Shown in pieces: positions 8,433-17,357 of a DNA stretch of 64,000 nucleotides. How positions within the stretch are numbered: position 1 is the stretch's first letter; every line of letters begins with the position of its first letter. Source of the DNA: JABWBD01 sp040768665 (GTDB lineage: Bacteria > Planctomycetota > Planctomycetia > Pirellulales > Thermoguttaceae); assembly GCA_040768665.1 (NCBI GenBank), contig JAXGMN010000050.1, positions 25,844 to 89,843 on the forward strand, given 5' to 3'. The position numbers were made by a program, and so were the translations under genes. The notes under the pieces were generated by a model, which ran no database searches, was not told the origin of the DNA, and saw only the letters and a list, made by a program, of their open reading frames with translations.

Positions 8433-8972
8433 TCAGAATTCTGGCACCGACGATGGCAGGCCGACCCGCATGAACGAGCGCGCGAAGGCCTGCGAAAAGT
8501 GTTCCAGGAAAGGAGAACGTAAACGCCACCGCTCGCCGAGTTGTTGCGAGTGACGGGTCAGATAGCCATAGGGAAGGCTGTAGATTGCGCGGAAATCCAC
8601 CAGCAAAGCAGCACGCGCTTCGCCAAGCAGCGTCGCGGACGCCAACAAGTGGAGTGTCGGCGAGCGGCCCTTGCGAACATTGTTCCAATAATCACGCCAA
8701 CCGCCCGCCGACTTGCCACGGCCCTGGTTCGTCTGTGCCTCCTCGAACGCCGGGACGGACCAGACCGGGCACAATGCCACAAGCGAACTCTTCCCGTGTT
8801 CGAGATCGCAGCTTTGAGTGATGACAATAAGATCGGCCTGGCTGATGTGCGCGACGCGAGATTCATCCCCGGCTTCGGCAGAATCAGCCCGGAATTCCGG
8901 AATCCAACAATCCGGCAACAGGTCGCCCTGCCGCAACATCGCTTCGCTGACCGCAATCCAGAATGGCTCCAT
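8433..8972 (-). CDS. Conserved protein of unknown function, QSCDLE motif
   Basis: A 179-residue soluble protein with no signal or membrane segment. Striking conserved-looking blocks are VITQSCDLEHGK (about residue 51), a short CPVW block, LLVDFRAIYSLP and the C-terminal LRSPFLEHFSQAFARSFMRVGLPS. I recall uncharacterised bacterial proteins with this combination but know no function. It starts six bases after the stop of an AbrB-like gene, so the two form a unit. The pairing of an AbrB-type DNA-binding protein with a small partner resembles toxin-antitoxin architecture, but this is inference only. Confidence 0.7.
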   Translation of the reverse strand: MEPFWIAVSEAMLRQGDLLPDCWIPEFRADSAEAGDESRVAHISQADLIVITQSCDLEHGKSSLVALCPVWSVPAFEEAQTNQGRGKSAGGWRDYWNNVRKGRSPTLHLLASATLLGEARAALLVDFRAIYSLPYGYLTRHSQQLGERWRLRSPFLEHFSQAFARSFMRVGLPSSVPEF

Positions 8973-8978
8973 GAAAGT

Positions 8979-9254
8979 TCATTCATCCTCCGGATCAACA
9001 GCCATGGGCGCCAGGCGGCCTTGCCGCTCGATTCGAATCCTCACGTTCCCAACGCGTCGCAGCGGCACCGAACCATACTCGAGTTCATCCCAGCCAAGAT
9101 CTTCCTCGTTGATCGCAGCCGGCTTCAAAACCCCTTGACGTTGCTCGCCTGGCGAGCCTTTCGGGGCCGGCTTGGCAGGCTCGATGTACCATTTGCCGTT
9201 CTCTTCTTCCAACGTCAATTCGTCGCCGGGCTTCACCCCCAGTTGTGCTTGCAC
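8979..9254 (-). CDS. AbrB/SpoVT-like DNA-binding protein, damaged N-terminus
   Basis: The frame contains GRIELPGPVQAQLGVKPGDEL, the swapped-hairpin core of AbrB-type DNA-binding domains, followed by an acidic tail of about 60 residues. The coordinates begin at the GTG in that core. In this frame a TAA lies just upstream of the preceding TSPPA. The expected N-terminal strand (GKQVLQPDG) is still readable in another frame at about 9274-9300, so a small deletion has probably shifted the frame. It may be inactive, or start at GTG as a shortened protein. It is directly followed by the QSCDLE protein. Confidence 0.55.
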   Translation of the reverse strand: MQAQLGVKPGDELTLEEENGKWYIEPAKPAPKGSPGEQRQGVLKPAAINEEDLGWDELEYGSVPLRRVGNVRIRIERQGRLAPMAVDPEDE

Positions 9255-9472
9255 AGGCCCAGGTAATTCGATCCGTCCGGCTGGAGGACTTGTTTACCGG
9301 CACGGAAAGGGCCGGTGGCGGCGCAGAGACTGGACCAGAATGTCCGAGCGAAAGATTTCCGTCCCATTCAACTGGTGCCGTGTCGCAATCACCGGTTATA
9401 ATGGGATTGCCGCCGAGAAAAGACCGTCCGGTGGGCGGAGGGCGCCGTTCTTGGATATCGAGGAGCAAGCTG

Positions 9473-10474
9473 ATGAGCGATTGCGAAAGTCGAGATTCCG
9501 TGCAGCCAGCCAAAGGCCAGATCCAGCCGACCGGGCCATGTCCGTGCGGACACAACGGCCGCCGCGACTTCCTCAAAGCCGCCGGAGCGGCATCCCTTGG
9601 CCTGGCAGCGGCCCGGGAGAGTTGGGCAACGGCGGCCGCCCCCGAGAACGCAAAGCTGCCGCAGGTCCCGTTCGGAAAGTACCACCTCTCGCGGCTCATC
9701 TGCGGGTCCAATCCGTTCAACGGCGGATCGCACCTGTCATTCTTCGTCAACGAGCAGATGCGCGACTACTACACGCCCGAGCAAATCCTCGCGACCCTGA
9801 GACGATGCCAGGAAGTCGGGATCAACTGCTGGCAGGTCTCCGGGCTGGTCAATTTGGATCTCTACCGCCGGTTTGTCGATGAAGGCGGCCGGATGCATGC
9901 GATCTCGCTCGGGCAGAATCCCAACGACCTGCCCAAGCTCGCCGAGGGCGGCTGCATCGGCGTCGCGCACCACGGCGAGGTGACCGATCGGCTCTTCAAA
10001 GCCGGCCGGCTCGACGAGATCCACGATTTCCTCAAGCGGGTTCGCGACACGGGCATGCTGGTCGGCGTATCCACGCACATGCCCGACGTGGTCGATGCGG
10101 TCGAGTCGAAAGGGTGGGATCTCGACTACTACATGACCTGCGTCTACGAACGGCACCGCAGTGAAGCGGATCTCAAGAACCTGCTCGGCCACGTTCCCTT
10201 GCCGGTCAACGAGGTCTATCTCAAGGAAGACCCGCCGCGGATGTTCCAGGCGATCCGCAATACCCGGCGTCCGTGCCTGGCGTTCAAGATCCTGGCCGCC
10301 GGCCGTCTCTCCGACCGCAAGCCGTGGGTGGAGCAGGCTTTCCGCGACACGTTCGCGGCCATCAAGCCGTCCGACGCCGTGATCATCGGAATCTACGACC
10401 GGTACAGCGATCAGCCGGGGGAAGACGCGGCGCTGGTTCGAAAATACGGCATCGCTAAAGGACTGGCTGGGTAA
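9473..10474 (+). CDS. Tat-exported TIM-barrel (aldo/keto reductase-like) protein
   Basis: A 333-residue protein with a twin-arginine signal (GRRDFLKAAGAASLGLAAA, about residues 28-46). The mature part begins with a core (LSRLICGSNPFNGGSH) resembling aldo/keto reductase N-termini and continues as alternating strands and helices, ending in an IIGIYDRYSDQ segment. I do not see the full catalytic Asp-Tyr-Lys-His set of aldo/keto reductases, so the enzyme class is tentative. ATG at 9473 is preferred over earlier in-frame codons because AGGAG lies about eight bases upstream and the Tat motif then sits near the N-terminus. It is divergent from the AbrB-like pair and convergent with the AAA+ gene, 68 bases apart. 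Confidence 0.7.
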   Translation: MSDCESRDSVQPAKGQIQPTGPCPCGHNGRRDFLKAAGAASLGLAAARESWATAAAPENAKLPQVPFGKYHLSRLICGSNPFNGGSHLSFFVNEQMRDYYTPEQILATLRRCQEVGINCWQVSGLVNLDLYRRFVDEGGRMHAISLGQNPNDLPKLAEGGCIGVAHHGEVTDRLFKAGRLDEIHDFLKRVRDTGMLVGVSTHMPDVVDAVESKGWDLDYYMTCVYERHRSEADLKNLLGHVPLPVNEVYLKEDPPRMFQAIRNTRRPCLAFKILAAGRLSDRKPWVEQAFRDTFAAIKPSDAVIIGIYDRYSDQPGEDAALVRKYGIAKGLAG

Positions 10475-10542
10475 GACAGCGACTCCGATCGATTCCCGAT
10501 CAGACAACCGCTCGCGCTGGCCGGGCGCCGGAAACGCAAATC

Positions 10543-11865
10543 CTACTTTCCTCGCACGACGGTGAAGTAGCTGGTCACGACGCGGTCAAAATACTCCGGT
10601 CGCATCTCCAGCGGCAGCTCGTTGTACGTGCAGTAATTGCGGACCTGGCTCAAAAGGTCGCGGGGATGACACCGGCGCATCGGCCGGTTGTGCGGCCGGT
10701 AGTGTTTCGCGATCAGGTAGTCGACCACCTCCTGCCGGTAGTCGCACGCGAAGGTGTTGGCATACAGCCGGAACAGGCGGTGAAACTCGTCCTCGTCGGC
10801 GTCGGCGATCTCGATCTTGTAAGGGATCCGCCGAAGAAACGCGTCGTCCACCAGGTCGGCCGGCTCCAGGTTCGTCGAGAAGATGATCAACTGCTCGAAG
10901 GGAACCTGGATCTTCTTGCCCGTCGAAAGGGTGAGGAAATCCTGGCGGCCCTCCAGCGGGACGATCCAGCGGTTCAACAACTCCGCCGGTTCGATCCGTT
11001 GCCGGCCGAAGTCGTCGATCAGCAGACAGCCGCAGTTGCTCTTCATTTGCAGCGGCGCCTCGCTCACGTTGCTGTGCGGATCGTAGCGAATTTCGAGATT
11101 GTCCATGGTCAGTTCGCCGCCCACCACGACCGTGGGCCGGCGGATCCGCAGCCACCGCTGGTCGTGTTCCGCCTGTTTGATAAGTCCTTGCCCCTCCTCC
11201 GCGGCGACCTCGTGGTACGCCGCGTCGAAGAGCTTGATGATCTGCCCGTCCTCGACCACCGTCTGCGGAAGCCAAATGTGCTGGCCGAAACATTGCGTGA
11301 TCCGCTTGGCAAGCGTCGACTTGCCGTTGCCGGGAGCCCCGTACAGAAACAACCCCGCCCCGGAGTTAACCGCCGGCCCGAGGCTCTCAAAGAGATTCGG
11401 ATCCACGGAGATATCGGAAAACGCTTTTCTTAACTGCTCGCGTTTGGGAGCCTCGGCACGGATCGTCTGAGCCTCCACCGACAGAACGTACTCGCCGAGC
11501 GGCACCGGGGCCGGACCCGCATAAGCGCAGGCGGCCGATGCGATGCGAGCTTGCTTGCGGCCTTCTTCCGTCAGCACATACACGTAGTCGTTCAGCGGTG
11601 CCGAACTGCGATGGACGATCCACTGGCGCGACCGGAGCGACTGATACAACCCTTCCAGCACACCGAACGGCAAACACGTGTGCTTGGCAATCGCCCGGCC
11701 GCTATTCGCCCCCACAATCGCCAGGTGCTTGATGACCAGCGATTCCAAGAGCGATGGGGGAACCCCCGTGTCTTCGAGACATCGGGGCGGTGACGGACGA
11801 AACGATTCGTCGGACAGGATCGCAGCGAGAACCTGCCCGGGGCTTTCCATGGTATTGGTAAGCAT
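10543..11865 (-). CDS. AAA+ ATPase with N-terminal winged-helix-like region
   Basis: The 440-residue protein has about 130 N-terminal residues that look like a winged helix (VLEGLYQSLRSRQWIVHR, then YVYVLTEEGRKQA). An AAA+ module follows: Walker A GAPGNGKST near residue 180, Walker B CLLIDDFG, a sensor-like IFSTNLEP and an arginine-finger candidate in DDAFLRRIPYK. It is cytoplasmic. Similar planctomycete ATPases are annotated only as AAA family. Neighbours do not reveal the client. The start could also be the ATG at 11850. Confidence 0.8.
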   Translation of the reverse strand: MLTNTMESPGQVLAAILSDESFRPSPPRCLEDTGVPPSLLESLVIKHLAIVGANSGRAIAKHTCLPFGVLEGLYQSLRSRQWIVHRSSAPLNDYVYVLTEEGRKQARIASAACAYAGPAPVPLGEYVLSVEAQTIRAEAPKREQLRKAFSDISVDPNLFESLGPAVNSGAGLFLYGAPGNGKSTLAKRITQCFGQHIWLPQTVVEDGQIIKLFDAAYHEVAAEEGQGLIKQAEHDQRWLRIRRPTVVVGGELTMDNLEIRYDPHSNVSEAPLQMKSNCGCLLIDDFGRQRIEPAELLNRWIVPLEGRQDFLTLSTGKKIQVPFEQLIIFSTNLEPADLVDDAFLRRIPYKIEIADADEDEFHRLFRLYANTFACDYRQEVVDYLIAKHYRPHNRPMRRCHPRDLLSQVRNYCTYNELPLEMRPEYFDRVVTSYFTVVRGK

Positions 11866-12095
11866 GGCAAACGCTAGCTCCGGTAATGGCAGAGTCTCCG
11901 GCCGGGGCCCCGGTGGCCGGATTTTTCACCATAACTCTACGTCAGAAGTAGCGCCGCTGCTGCGATGAATGCCGCCACCGAAGAGGTGCCTACAAGTACC
12001 CTCCTAGATATTTGCCGGTCGTTACGGCAAGACTCGTAGCCCGGCGACTGCTTTTGCTTCTTGGGAAGAGAATGCGACGAGAGTCAAGCGGTCTC
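11866..12095. other. Intergenic spacer
   Basis: About 230 bases upstream of the AAA+ gene, ending at the second copy of the 100-bp element. A small inverted pair (TGCCG near 12010, CGGCA near 12024) is visible. I see no gene or clear promoter. Confidence 0.35.
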
Positions 12096-12196
12096 AGAGC
12101 CTGTCCCAAAACCGTCGGGGACTGGCTCATTTTGCGGAGTCTTCGGAGTAAAATGTGCCTGTCCCCTTCTTCTCGCGAGGTTTTGGGACAGGCTCT
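12096..12196. mobile_element. 100-bp MITE-like element, copy 2
   Basis: Terminal inverted repeats AGAGCCTGTCCCAAAACC enclose an inner stem in which GGGGACTGGCTCATTTT faces AAAATGTGCCTGTCCCC. It matches copy 1 at 773-872 over its whole length with a few substitutions. As with copy 1, its right end creates the TGA stop of the neighbouring minus-strand gene, here the HEAT-repeat protein. The inner stem keeps the T opposite T mismatch seen in other families of the window. Confidence 0.8.
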
Positions 12197-13416
12197 CAAT
12201 CGCGGCGCGCGTCCATGCCCGGCTGACGCCGCTGCGATGCGTACCACGCCTTCCATCGCGCCTTGTCGAATCCGAAGTTCACCCCCGTCAGCGAAACCAG
12301 CGCGTCGAGTACGGGCCGGTTGAGCAACTCCTTCTCGATGATCTTGGGCCGATTCCCTCCCATCGACATTCCGCTTCCGCCCTCGGGTGTGAAAGTCGTG
12401 GAAATGCCGCCGCCCGAGCCGCTGTTAACCTTGTACTTGTGTCTCGTCGACACGGCGTCGATCAAAGGGCCGATCGCCGAGGGATGATTCATCTCTTTCA
12501 GGGCCACGGCCGCGCGGTTCACCTCGACATTGTCTTTGCCTCGCAGCCTGCCGATGAAATGATCCACCGCCGCCGGATTGTCCTGCTGCTTGAGGTAATC
12601 GAGGCTGGTCAACCGCACTTCTTCAATCGGGTCCTCCATCGCACAAACGGCCAGGGCTTGAATCGCCTTTACCGTGCCGATCTTCGCCAGCACTTCGATA
12701 ATTAGAATCCTGGCCGGATCGCGCGGATCGCGAGAAGCGGCGCGGCCCTCGCCGATCAAGGCCCGGCTGAGCGCCCTGACGGCAAACGGATCGCGGATCC
12801 CCGCAATCGCCTGGTAAGCATTTCGCTCTTCGGACGGATCCTTGGCCGAAAGCCACCGCTCGACCTTCTGCATCCACTCCTTTTCCGCAAGCTCCATCTT
12901 GCGGTTCTCTTCCAGGAGCTGGATCTCCTGCGGCAACATCCAGCGGTTTTGATGCCGGACGTATCCCCGCGCGATCATCACCTCCTCTTGCGTCATCCAC
13001 CGGCCGTCGAATTGGCTGTAGCCCATGGCGCGACGGGCATTCTCGTGATCGGGCGCCAGTTCCAGAATCCGCCGAAGATGTTTCTCCCGCTGCTCGAGGA
13101 GGTTGTTTTCCCGGCACCACTCGGCCAGCTCCCACTGGCCCTCAACCGTATCCGGATAGCGGGGCTGGAGCTTCTCGTATTGCAGCTCCTCGGGACGCGG
13201 GTGCAGAATCTTCTGCACCTGATCGCGATGCAGGGTGATCGTGGCGCCCTCGGACGTGCGAACCGTGTACTGCTCGCGGGGAGTCTGCTCCGGATTGAGC
13301 AACTCGCCGACCACGCGGCCGCCATTGGCCATCACGAAGACGTCGGCGTGTACGGCCGCAGAGCAGACCACTCCCAGCAGGGTTGCCGCTAGCGCGATTC
13401 GACAAATCCGGCTCAC
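12196..13416 (-). CDS. Exported HEAT-repeat protein
   Basis: A roughly 406-residue protein: signal peptide (ICRIALAATLLGVVCSAAVHA), a beta-rich head (VFVMANGGRVVGELLN), a TPR-like helical part around ERHLRRILELAPDHENARR-type sequence, and HEAT-like repeats (IQALAVCAMEDPIEEVRLTS, VNRAAVALKEMNHPSAI). Such solenoids bind proteins; the target is unknown. GTG at 13416 is chosen because AAAGGGAG lies six bases before it and the signal peptide then begins at once. The C-terminus ends at the 100-bp element, which provides the stop codon, so the last residues (MDARRD) may not be original. Confidence 0.75.
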   Translation of the reverse strand: MSRICRIALAATLLGVVCSAAVHADVFVMANGGRVVGELLNPEQTPREQYTVRTSEGATITLHRDQVQKILHPRPEELQYEKLQPRYPDTVEGQWELAEWCRENNLLEQREKHLRRILELAPDHENARRAMGYSQFDGRWMTQEEVMIARGYVRHQNRWMLPQEIQLLEENRKMELAEKEWMQKVERWLSAKDPSEERNAYQAIAGIRDPFAVRALSRALIGEGRAASRDPRDPARILIIEVLAKIGTVKAIQALAVCAMEDPIEEVRLTSLDYLKQQDNPAAVDHFIGRLRGKDNVEVNRAAVALKEMNHPSAIGPLIDAVSTRHKYKVNSGSGGGISTTFTPEGGSGMSMGGNRPKIIEKELLNRPVLDALVSLTGVNFGFDKARWKAWYASQRRQPGMDARRD

Positions 13417-13531
13417 TGCGTCTCCCTTTCTCGGTTTCAAATGCTCCCTTTCTGGCCTGTGGAGTGCATATCTCTTAGTATAGGTAAGCACGACGGGCCC
13501 TGACAACGAACAACCACCCGGAAGACTGGTT

Positions 13532-14041
13532 ATGACGGAAGTTCCGGATCAGCACCGCAGCGAAGCCCCCCGTACGATCCGGTGTGCCCTGATTACGGTG
13601 AGCGACACCCGCACCCTGGAGACGGACCTTGGCGGAGCCACCGTGCTCGAGATGCTCCAGGCGGCCGGGCACCAGGTGGTCCGCCGTCATATCATTCCCG
13701 ACGAACCCGAGCCCATGCACGCGCTGCTCGTCGAATTGCGGGACGAGGCTGAAGTCGACGCCGTCTTGATGACGGGCGGAACCGGCATCGGCAGCCGCGA
13801 CCAGACGTTCGAAACCGTCACCCGGCTTCTCGACAAGCCGCTGCCGGGCTATGGCGAACTGTTCCGCATGCTCAGCTACCAGGAAATCGGGCCCGCCGCC
13901 ATGCTGAGCCGCGCCACCGGGGGTCTCATGCAACGTACCGTCCTGATCACCATGCCCGGATCGCGCGCGGCCGTCCGGCTGGCGATGGAGAAGCTGGTCC
14001 TGCCCGAACTGGGGCACATCGTTCGCGAGGCCCGGCGCTAG
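13532..14041 (+). CDS. moaB: Molybdopterin biosynthesis protein MoaB/Mog family
   Basis: A 169-residue protein of the usual length for MoaB/MogA, enzymes that adenylylate molybdopterin during molybdenum cofactor synthesis in the cytoplasm. The family signature is present: ALITVSDTRT at the start of the fold and LMTGGTGIGSRDQTFE, the molybdopterin-binding loop, near residue 70. A GGAAG site precedes ATG. No other Moco gene is in view, and it is convergent with the downstream membrane-protein gene, 20 bases away, so it is a stand-alone unit here. Confidence 0.92.
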   Translation: MTEVPDQHRSEAPRTIRCALITVSDTRTLETDLGGATVLEMLQAAGHQVVRRHIIPDEPEPMHALLVELRDEAEVDAVLMTGGTGIGSRDQTFETVTRLLDKPLPGYGELFRMLSYQEIGPAAMLSRATGGLMQRTVLITMPGSRAAVRLAMEKLVLPELGHIVREARR

Positions 14042-14061
14042 CCCGGATTAACTCGAACGCA

Positions 14062-14823
14062 CTAACCGTCCAGCTTTCCGCCCAAAGCCAAGGGCTTGAT
14101 GCCGGCTTCGCTCGACTTGATCTGCCAGTACGCTTTTTCGGCCTTCTCGTCGATCGAACGTTCCATCTTCAAGCGGACGAAGAACGAAGTCTTCCGGCCG
14201 TCGTTGTCGTACGTGACCGCATAGACCTGCTGGACTTCATCGGCCTTTGCCTTCTCCTCCTGCCATTCCGTCTGGTAATATCGGGCACGGGCGCGGTCGG
14301 CAACGGCCAGGATTGCCCGGATATCGGGTCGCTTCGCATAGCTTTCCGCCGACGGTGCCTCCGGCGCCCCGGGCGGCGTCTGCAGGGAATCGTCCACCAT
14401 CACCGGTTCCGGCTGGGAACCGGCATCGCTCGTCATCTCAAGCGCCTTGCCCGTCTGCTTGTTCAGGAGCAAATCGAACCACCGCTGGGCGAAATGCGTC
14501 GCCTCCTTGCGGACCAGCATCCGGTGCGTGTACCACTGCGAACCGGCTCCGACCAGGGCGAAGACCGACAGAAACAGCCCGGCCAGCGCGGCCTTGCGAC
14601 CGACCATTTCCGGCGCGCTCCGCGCGATCTGCCACATCGCCGCCAGCCCCACAAAAAAGCCGATGATCCCGAGGATCACCAGAAAAGGCTCGATCCATGC
14701 GCCGAGCGACAAAAGTCCGACGATCAGTGCAGCGACGGCCAGGCCGCTTACCGGCCGGTATTGCTCGACTTCTTCTTCAGGTTGCTCGCTCAGGTGCGCG
14801 TGGGAATGATCGGTCTGGGCCAT
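14062..14823 (-). CDS. Membrane protein, DUF4190-like N-terminus
   Basis: A 253-residue protein. After a short His-rich leader (TDHSHAHLSEQ) come two to three membrane helices (LAVAALIVGLLSLGAW, LVILGIIGFFVGLAAMW, LAGLFLSVFALVGAG), as in DUF4190 proteins, then a soluble domain of about 160 residues. ATG at 14823 is used because AAAGGATCC is directly upstream; an in-frame GTG 12 bases earlier is less likely. It is the last gene of the hisF, PilT-like, GspE-like, CvpA-like run and starts eight bases after the CvpA-like stop, so it is probably translated from the same message. Function unknown. Confidence 0.75.
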   Translation of the reverse strand: MAQTDHSHAHLSEQPEEEVEQYRPVSGLAVAALIVGLLSLGAWIEPFLVILGIIGFFVGLAAMWQIARSAPEMVGRKAALAGLFLSVFALVGAGSQWYTHRMLVRKEATHFAQRWFDLLLNKQTGKALEMTSDAGSQPEPVMVDDSLQTPPGAPEAPSAESYAKRPDIRAILAVADRARARYYQTEWQEEKAKADEVQQVYAVTYDNDGRKTSFFVRLKMERSIDEKAEKAYWQIKSSEAGIKPLALGGKLDG

Positions 14824-14831
14824 GGATCCTT

Positions 14832-15461
14832 TCACCTTTTCGGCGTGCTGCCGGACTGGACGCGGAAGGTTCCGTTCACTTCAGCCTGCTTCTGGAGGTT
14901 CGAGCGACGGATCGCATAATTGGCGATGAACTGGCCGTTGGGATCGAACGCCACCGGGATCGACCGGCTGAACGATCCCTTGGAAACCTGCTGCACGAAC
15001 CCCAGCCACTGCTGGTCGGGGGCCATTCCCAGGAACATCTTCTCCCCCGGCCGAAATGCCCCGAACAGGAAGTTGCGGGCCAGCGGCGCGGTGTGGAACG
15101 TCGTGAGCGTGAAGCTCACCAGCACCCAGCCGACCCAAAGAGCCAGCACCGGGCTGCCGATCTGGTCGGCAACCTTCAAGAACCGGACCTTGATCCGCGA
15201 AGCAAAGCCGGTCAGATACCGGAACGCGACCATGCTGACACCGAAAATCACCCACAGGGAAATGAAGTCCCAGAAATAGGTGAAGGTGCTGTCCACGCCG
15301 TCCAGGAACCTCGCCATCGGTTCGAAAAAATTCATCGCCAACAGACCGGCCGTTACCACGTTGATCAATCGGATCGCGTTGCTCCATATCCCTTCGCCGT
15401 ACAGCAGGGCCATACTTGCGAAGAGAATCACCAGCAGCAGCAGCGGAAGAAGAAAGCTCAT
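14832..15461 (-). CDS. CvpA-like membrane protein
   Basis: The 209-residue protein has four predicted membrane helices (LLPLLLLVILFASMALLYG; LINVVTAGLLAMNFF; FISLWVIFGVSMVAF; ILALWVGWVLVSFTL-like) and a short C-terminal soluble part, as in the CvpA family (colicin V production protein and relatives). CvpA in other bacteria affects envelope integrity and stress survival; its biochemical role is unresolved. GGAAG precedes ATG. It lies 63 bases downstream of the GspE-like gene. Confidence 0.75.
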   Translation of the reverse strand: MSFLLPLLLLVILFASMALLYGEGIWSNAIRLINVVTAGLLAMNFFEPMARFLDGVDSTFTYFWDFISLWVIFGVSMVAFRYLTGFASRIKVRFLKVADQIGSPVLALWVGWVLVSFTLTTFHTAPLARNFLFGAFRPGEKMFLGMAPDQQWLGFVQQVSKGSFSRSIPVAFDPNGQFIANYAIRRSNLQKQAEVNGTFRVQSGSTPKR

Positions 15462-15524
15462 GATGGAGACTTCCGGGCTCGAGTTTCCCCAGTTAACCTA
15501 ACGACCAACAATCAACGACGATAC

Positions 15525-17357
15525 CTACTGCTTCAGCACCCGCATCAACTCCGGAAGCGACGTGACGCCCTTGGCGACCAGAACGATCCCTTCCTCCTGG
15601 AAAGACCGGAAACCCGACTTCCGCGCCGCCTGGCGGAGCAGGTCCAACTTCGGGGTGCTCGCCAGGACCTGCCGGATCGAATCCTGCACCATCAGCAACT
15701 CGAACAGCCCCGTACGACCTACGTACCCGATCCCCTTGCAGTTCGGGCAGACGTCCTCGGGCTGCTGCGGCGGACGGTAAAGCGACTGGACGCGATCCGG
15801 CGGCAGCCCCAGTTGCTGCAACACTTCCGGCGCCGGTTGATACGCCTCCTTGCACTGCTCGCAAAGCTTCCGGATCAGGCGCACGTTGAGCACGGCCGTC
15901 ACGCAGCGGGCAAACTCCGCCTGCGACGCCTTCATCGCCAACACCCGCAGCAGGGCTTCCGGTGCGTCCTTCGCGCGGATCGTCGCCAGGATCAACCGGT
16001 TGTTTGCGGTCTCCCTGCTCAACAAGTCGACCGTCTGGCCGTTGACCAAATCGCGGACGACCACCACGTTCGGCTCCATCAGGAACAGGTCCGGCAGGAC
16101 GTCCAGCGGCGCCTGCCCCGCCGCCGCGTTGTACGTCTGAACCATCACGTTCTCGATCGCTTCGTAACGGTTCGCTTCATCCTCGACGGCCATGAACTCG
16201 CGCATGAACCGATCGGAGCTTCGCAGCACGAGATTGGTCAGCGTTCGCAGACCGTTGGCCGGCATGGCCGACAGAAGCACGAAGCCTTTCTTCAGGACCA
16301 TCAGCTCCGCGAGTTGCTCCTGCATCTTCTGGCGCATGCCCAGTTCTTCGAGCGTGTTGAAGTGGATCTTGGTCTTCTCGAACTGCATCATCACCCGCTC
16401 GCCGGTCTTGGTGCCCTGGCTGGCGAACGTGGCGGCGTAGGTGCCGCCCTCGTACTTCGCGGTAAACTTCCCTTCCTGCCGGCTCTGGCGGTCCTCCGGC
16501 TTCAATCCGCAGAGCGTCTTCAGCGAGACCAGAAGCGGATCGCCGATCTCGCGCGGTTTCGTCTCCCCCTCGTGCCAGACGCCGTCCACGAGATGTTTAC
16601 TGGTCATGGCCTCTTGGCTGTATTCCAGCAGGATCGCATCGGCGCGGACGACCATCCCGTCCGCGATGGCCTTCCGGGCATCGCGAAAACCGGGCGTCTG
16701 CCTGGCCAAAATCTGGTTGGCGTTGTCGTCGCGCTCCGTGGCCCCGCCCCGCGCGGTAAGCACCACCGGAGGGCCCGATTCGTGCGGATCGCCCCGTTCC
16801 GCCTTGACCTTCACGCCGACCATCGACAGGTAGCTGGCCATCAGGTACCGCATGTGCTCTTTCGTGAGCACCTTCTGGTGCTGCATGACCTTGCCGTTGC
16901 GGTAAATGATGTACGCCGTCAGCGGCACCACGTACGCGAGAAACAGAAGCGGAAACCCCACCCAGAAGATCGGGATCAACCACAACAGCACGAACGCCCC
17001 GAAGAAGACGCCGAAAACAATCGGGTTCCACCGCAGGTAGTTGAGCTTGTATTCCTGGGCGTCGGTGCTCACCCAGTCGGTCGTCCGCACCCACAAGAGA
17101 AACAGAATCCAGCAGCCGAGGAGCTTCGGCCAACTCAAGTAGGAGCCCGGCCCGCTCCAGCCGTCCGGAAGCGTCCCTCCGGCATCGGTCGCCGGCGCGC
17201 TCTCGGCGGCGCCGGCAGCCTCGCCCATCTCGGCGGACATCGCCGGGTCTGCGCTCATCGCGGCAGGATCGCCCCCCGGCTCCTGAGCGGAAACGAAAGC
17301 CAGACTCGCCGCCCACACGGCGGCCGACGCAACGACAATGGTGGACCAACGAGGCAT
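15525..17357 (-). CDS. Membrane-anchored GspE/PilB-like protein lacking Walker motifs
   Basis: The 610-residue protein has a signal-like N-terminus (residues 1-24), an Ala-rich linker, membrane segments at about 76-91 and 111-150, then a GspE/PilB-like domain. The family's zinc-type cysteines are kept (CEQC about 500, CPNC about 535, then GYVGRTGLFELL). At the Walker A position (about 360) it has SAMPANGLRT where active members have GPTGSGKTT, so the nucleotide-binding Lys is gone. The Walker B Glu is also lost (VVVVRDL replaces ILVGEIRDL). It is therefore probably not an ATPase and may be a membrane docking partner for the PilT-like ATPase encoded just upstream. The two genes abut, sharing about one base. 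Confidence 0.82.
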   Translation of the reverse strand: MPRWSTIVVASAAVWAASLAFVSAQEPGGDPAAMSADPAMSAEMGEAAGAAESAPATDAGGTLPDGWSGPGSYLSWPKLLGCWILFLLWVRTTDWVSTDAQEYKLNYLRWNPIVFGVFFGAFVLLWLIPIFWVGFPLLFLAYVVPLTAYIIYRNGKVMQHQKVLTKEHMRYLMASYLSMVGVKVKAERGDPHESGPPVVLTARGGATERDDNANQILARQTPGFRDARKAIADGMVVRADAILLEYSQEAMTSKHLVDGVWHEGETKPREIGDPLLVSLKTLCGLKPEDRQSRQEGKFTAKYEGGTYAATFASQGTKTGERVMMQFEKTKIHFNTLEELGMRQKMQEQLAELMVLKKGFVLLSAMPANGLRTLTNLVLRSSDRFMREFMAVEDEANRYEAIENVMVQTYNAAAGQAPLDVLPDLFLMEPNVVVVRDLVNGQTVDLLSRETANNRLILATIRAKDAPEALLRVLAMKASQAEFARCVTAVLNVRLIRKLCEQCKEAYQPAPEVLQQLGLPPDRVQSLYRPPQQPEDVCPNCKGIGYVGRTGLFELLMVQDSIRQVLASTPKLDLLRQAARKSGFRSFQEEGIVLVAKGVTSLPELMRVLKQ

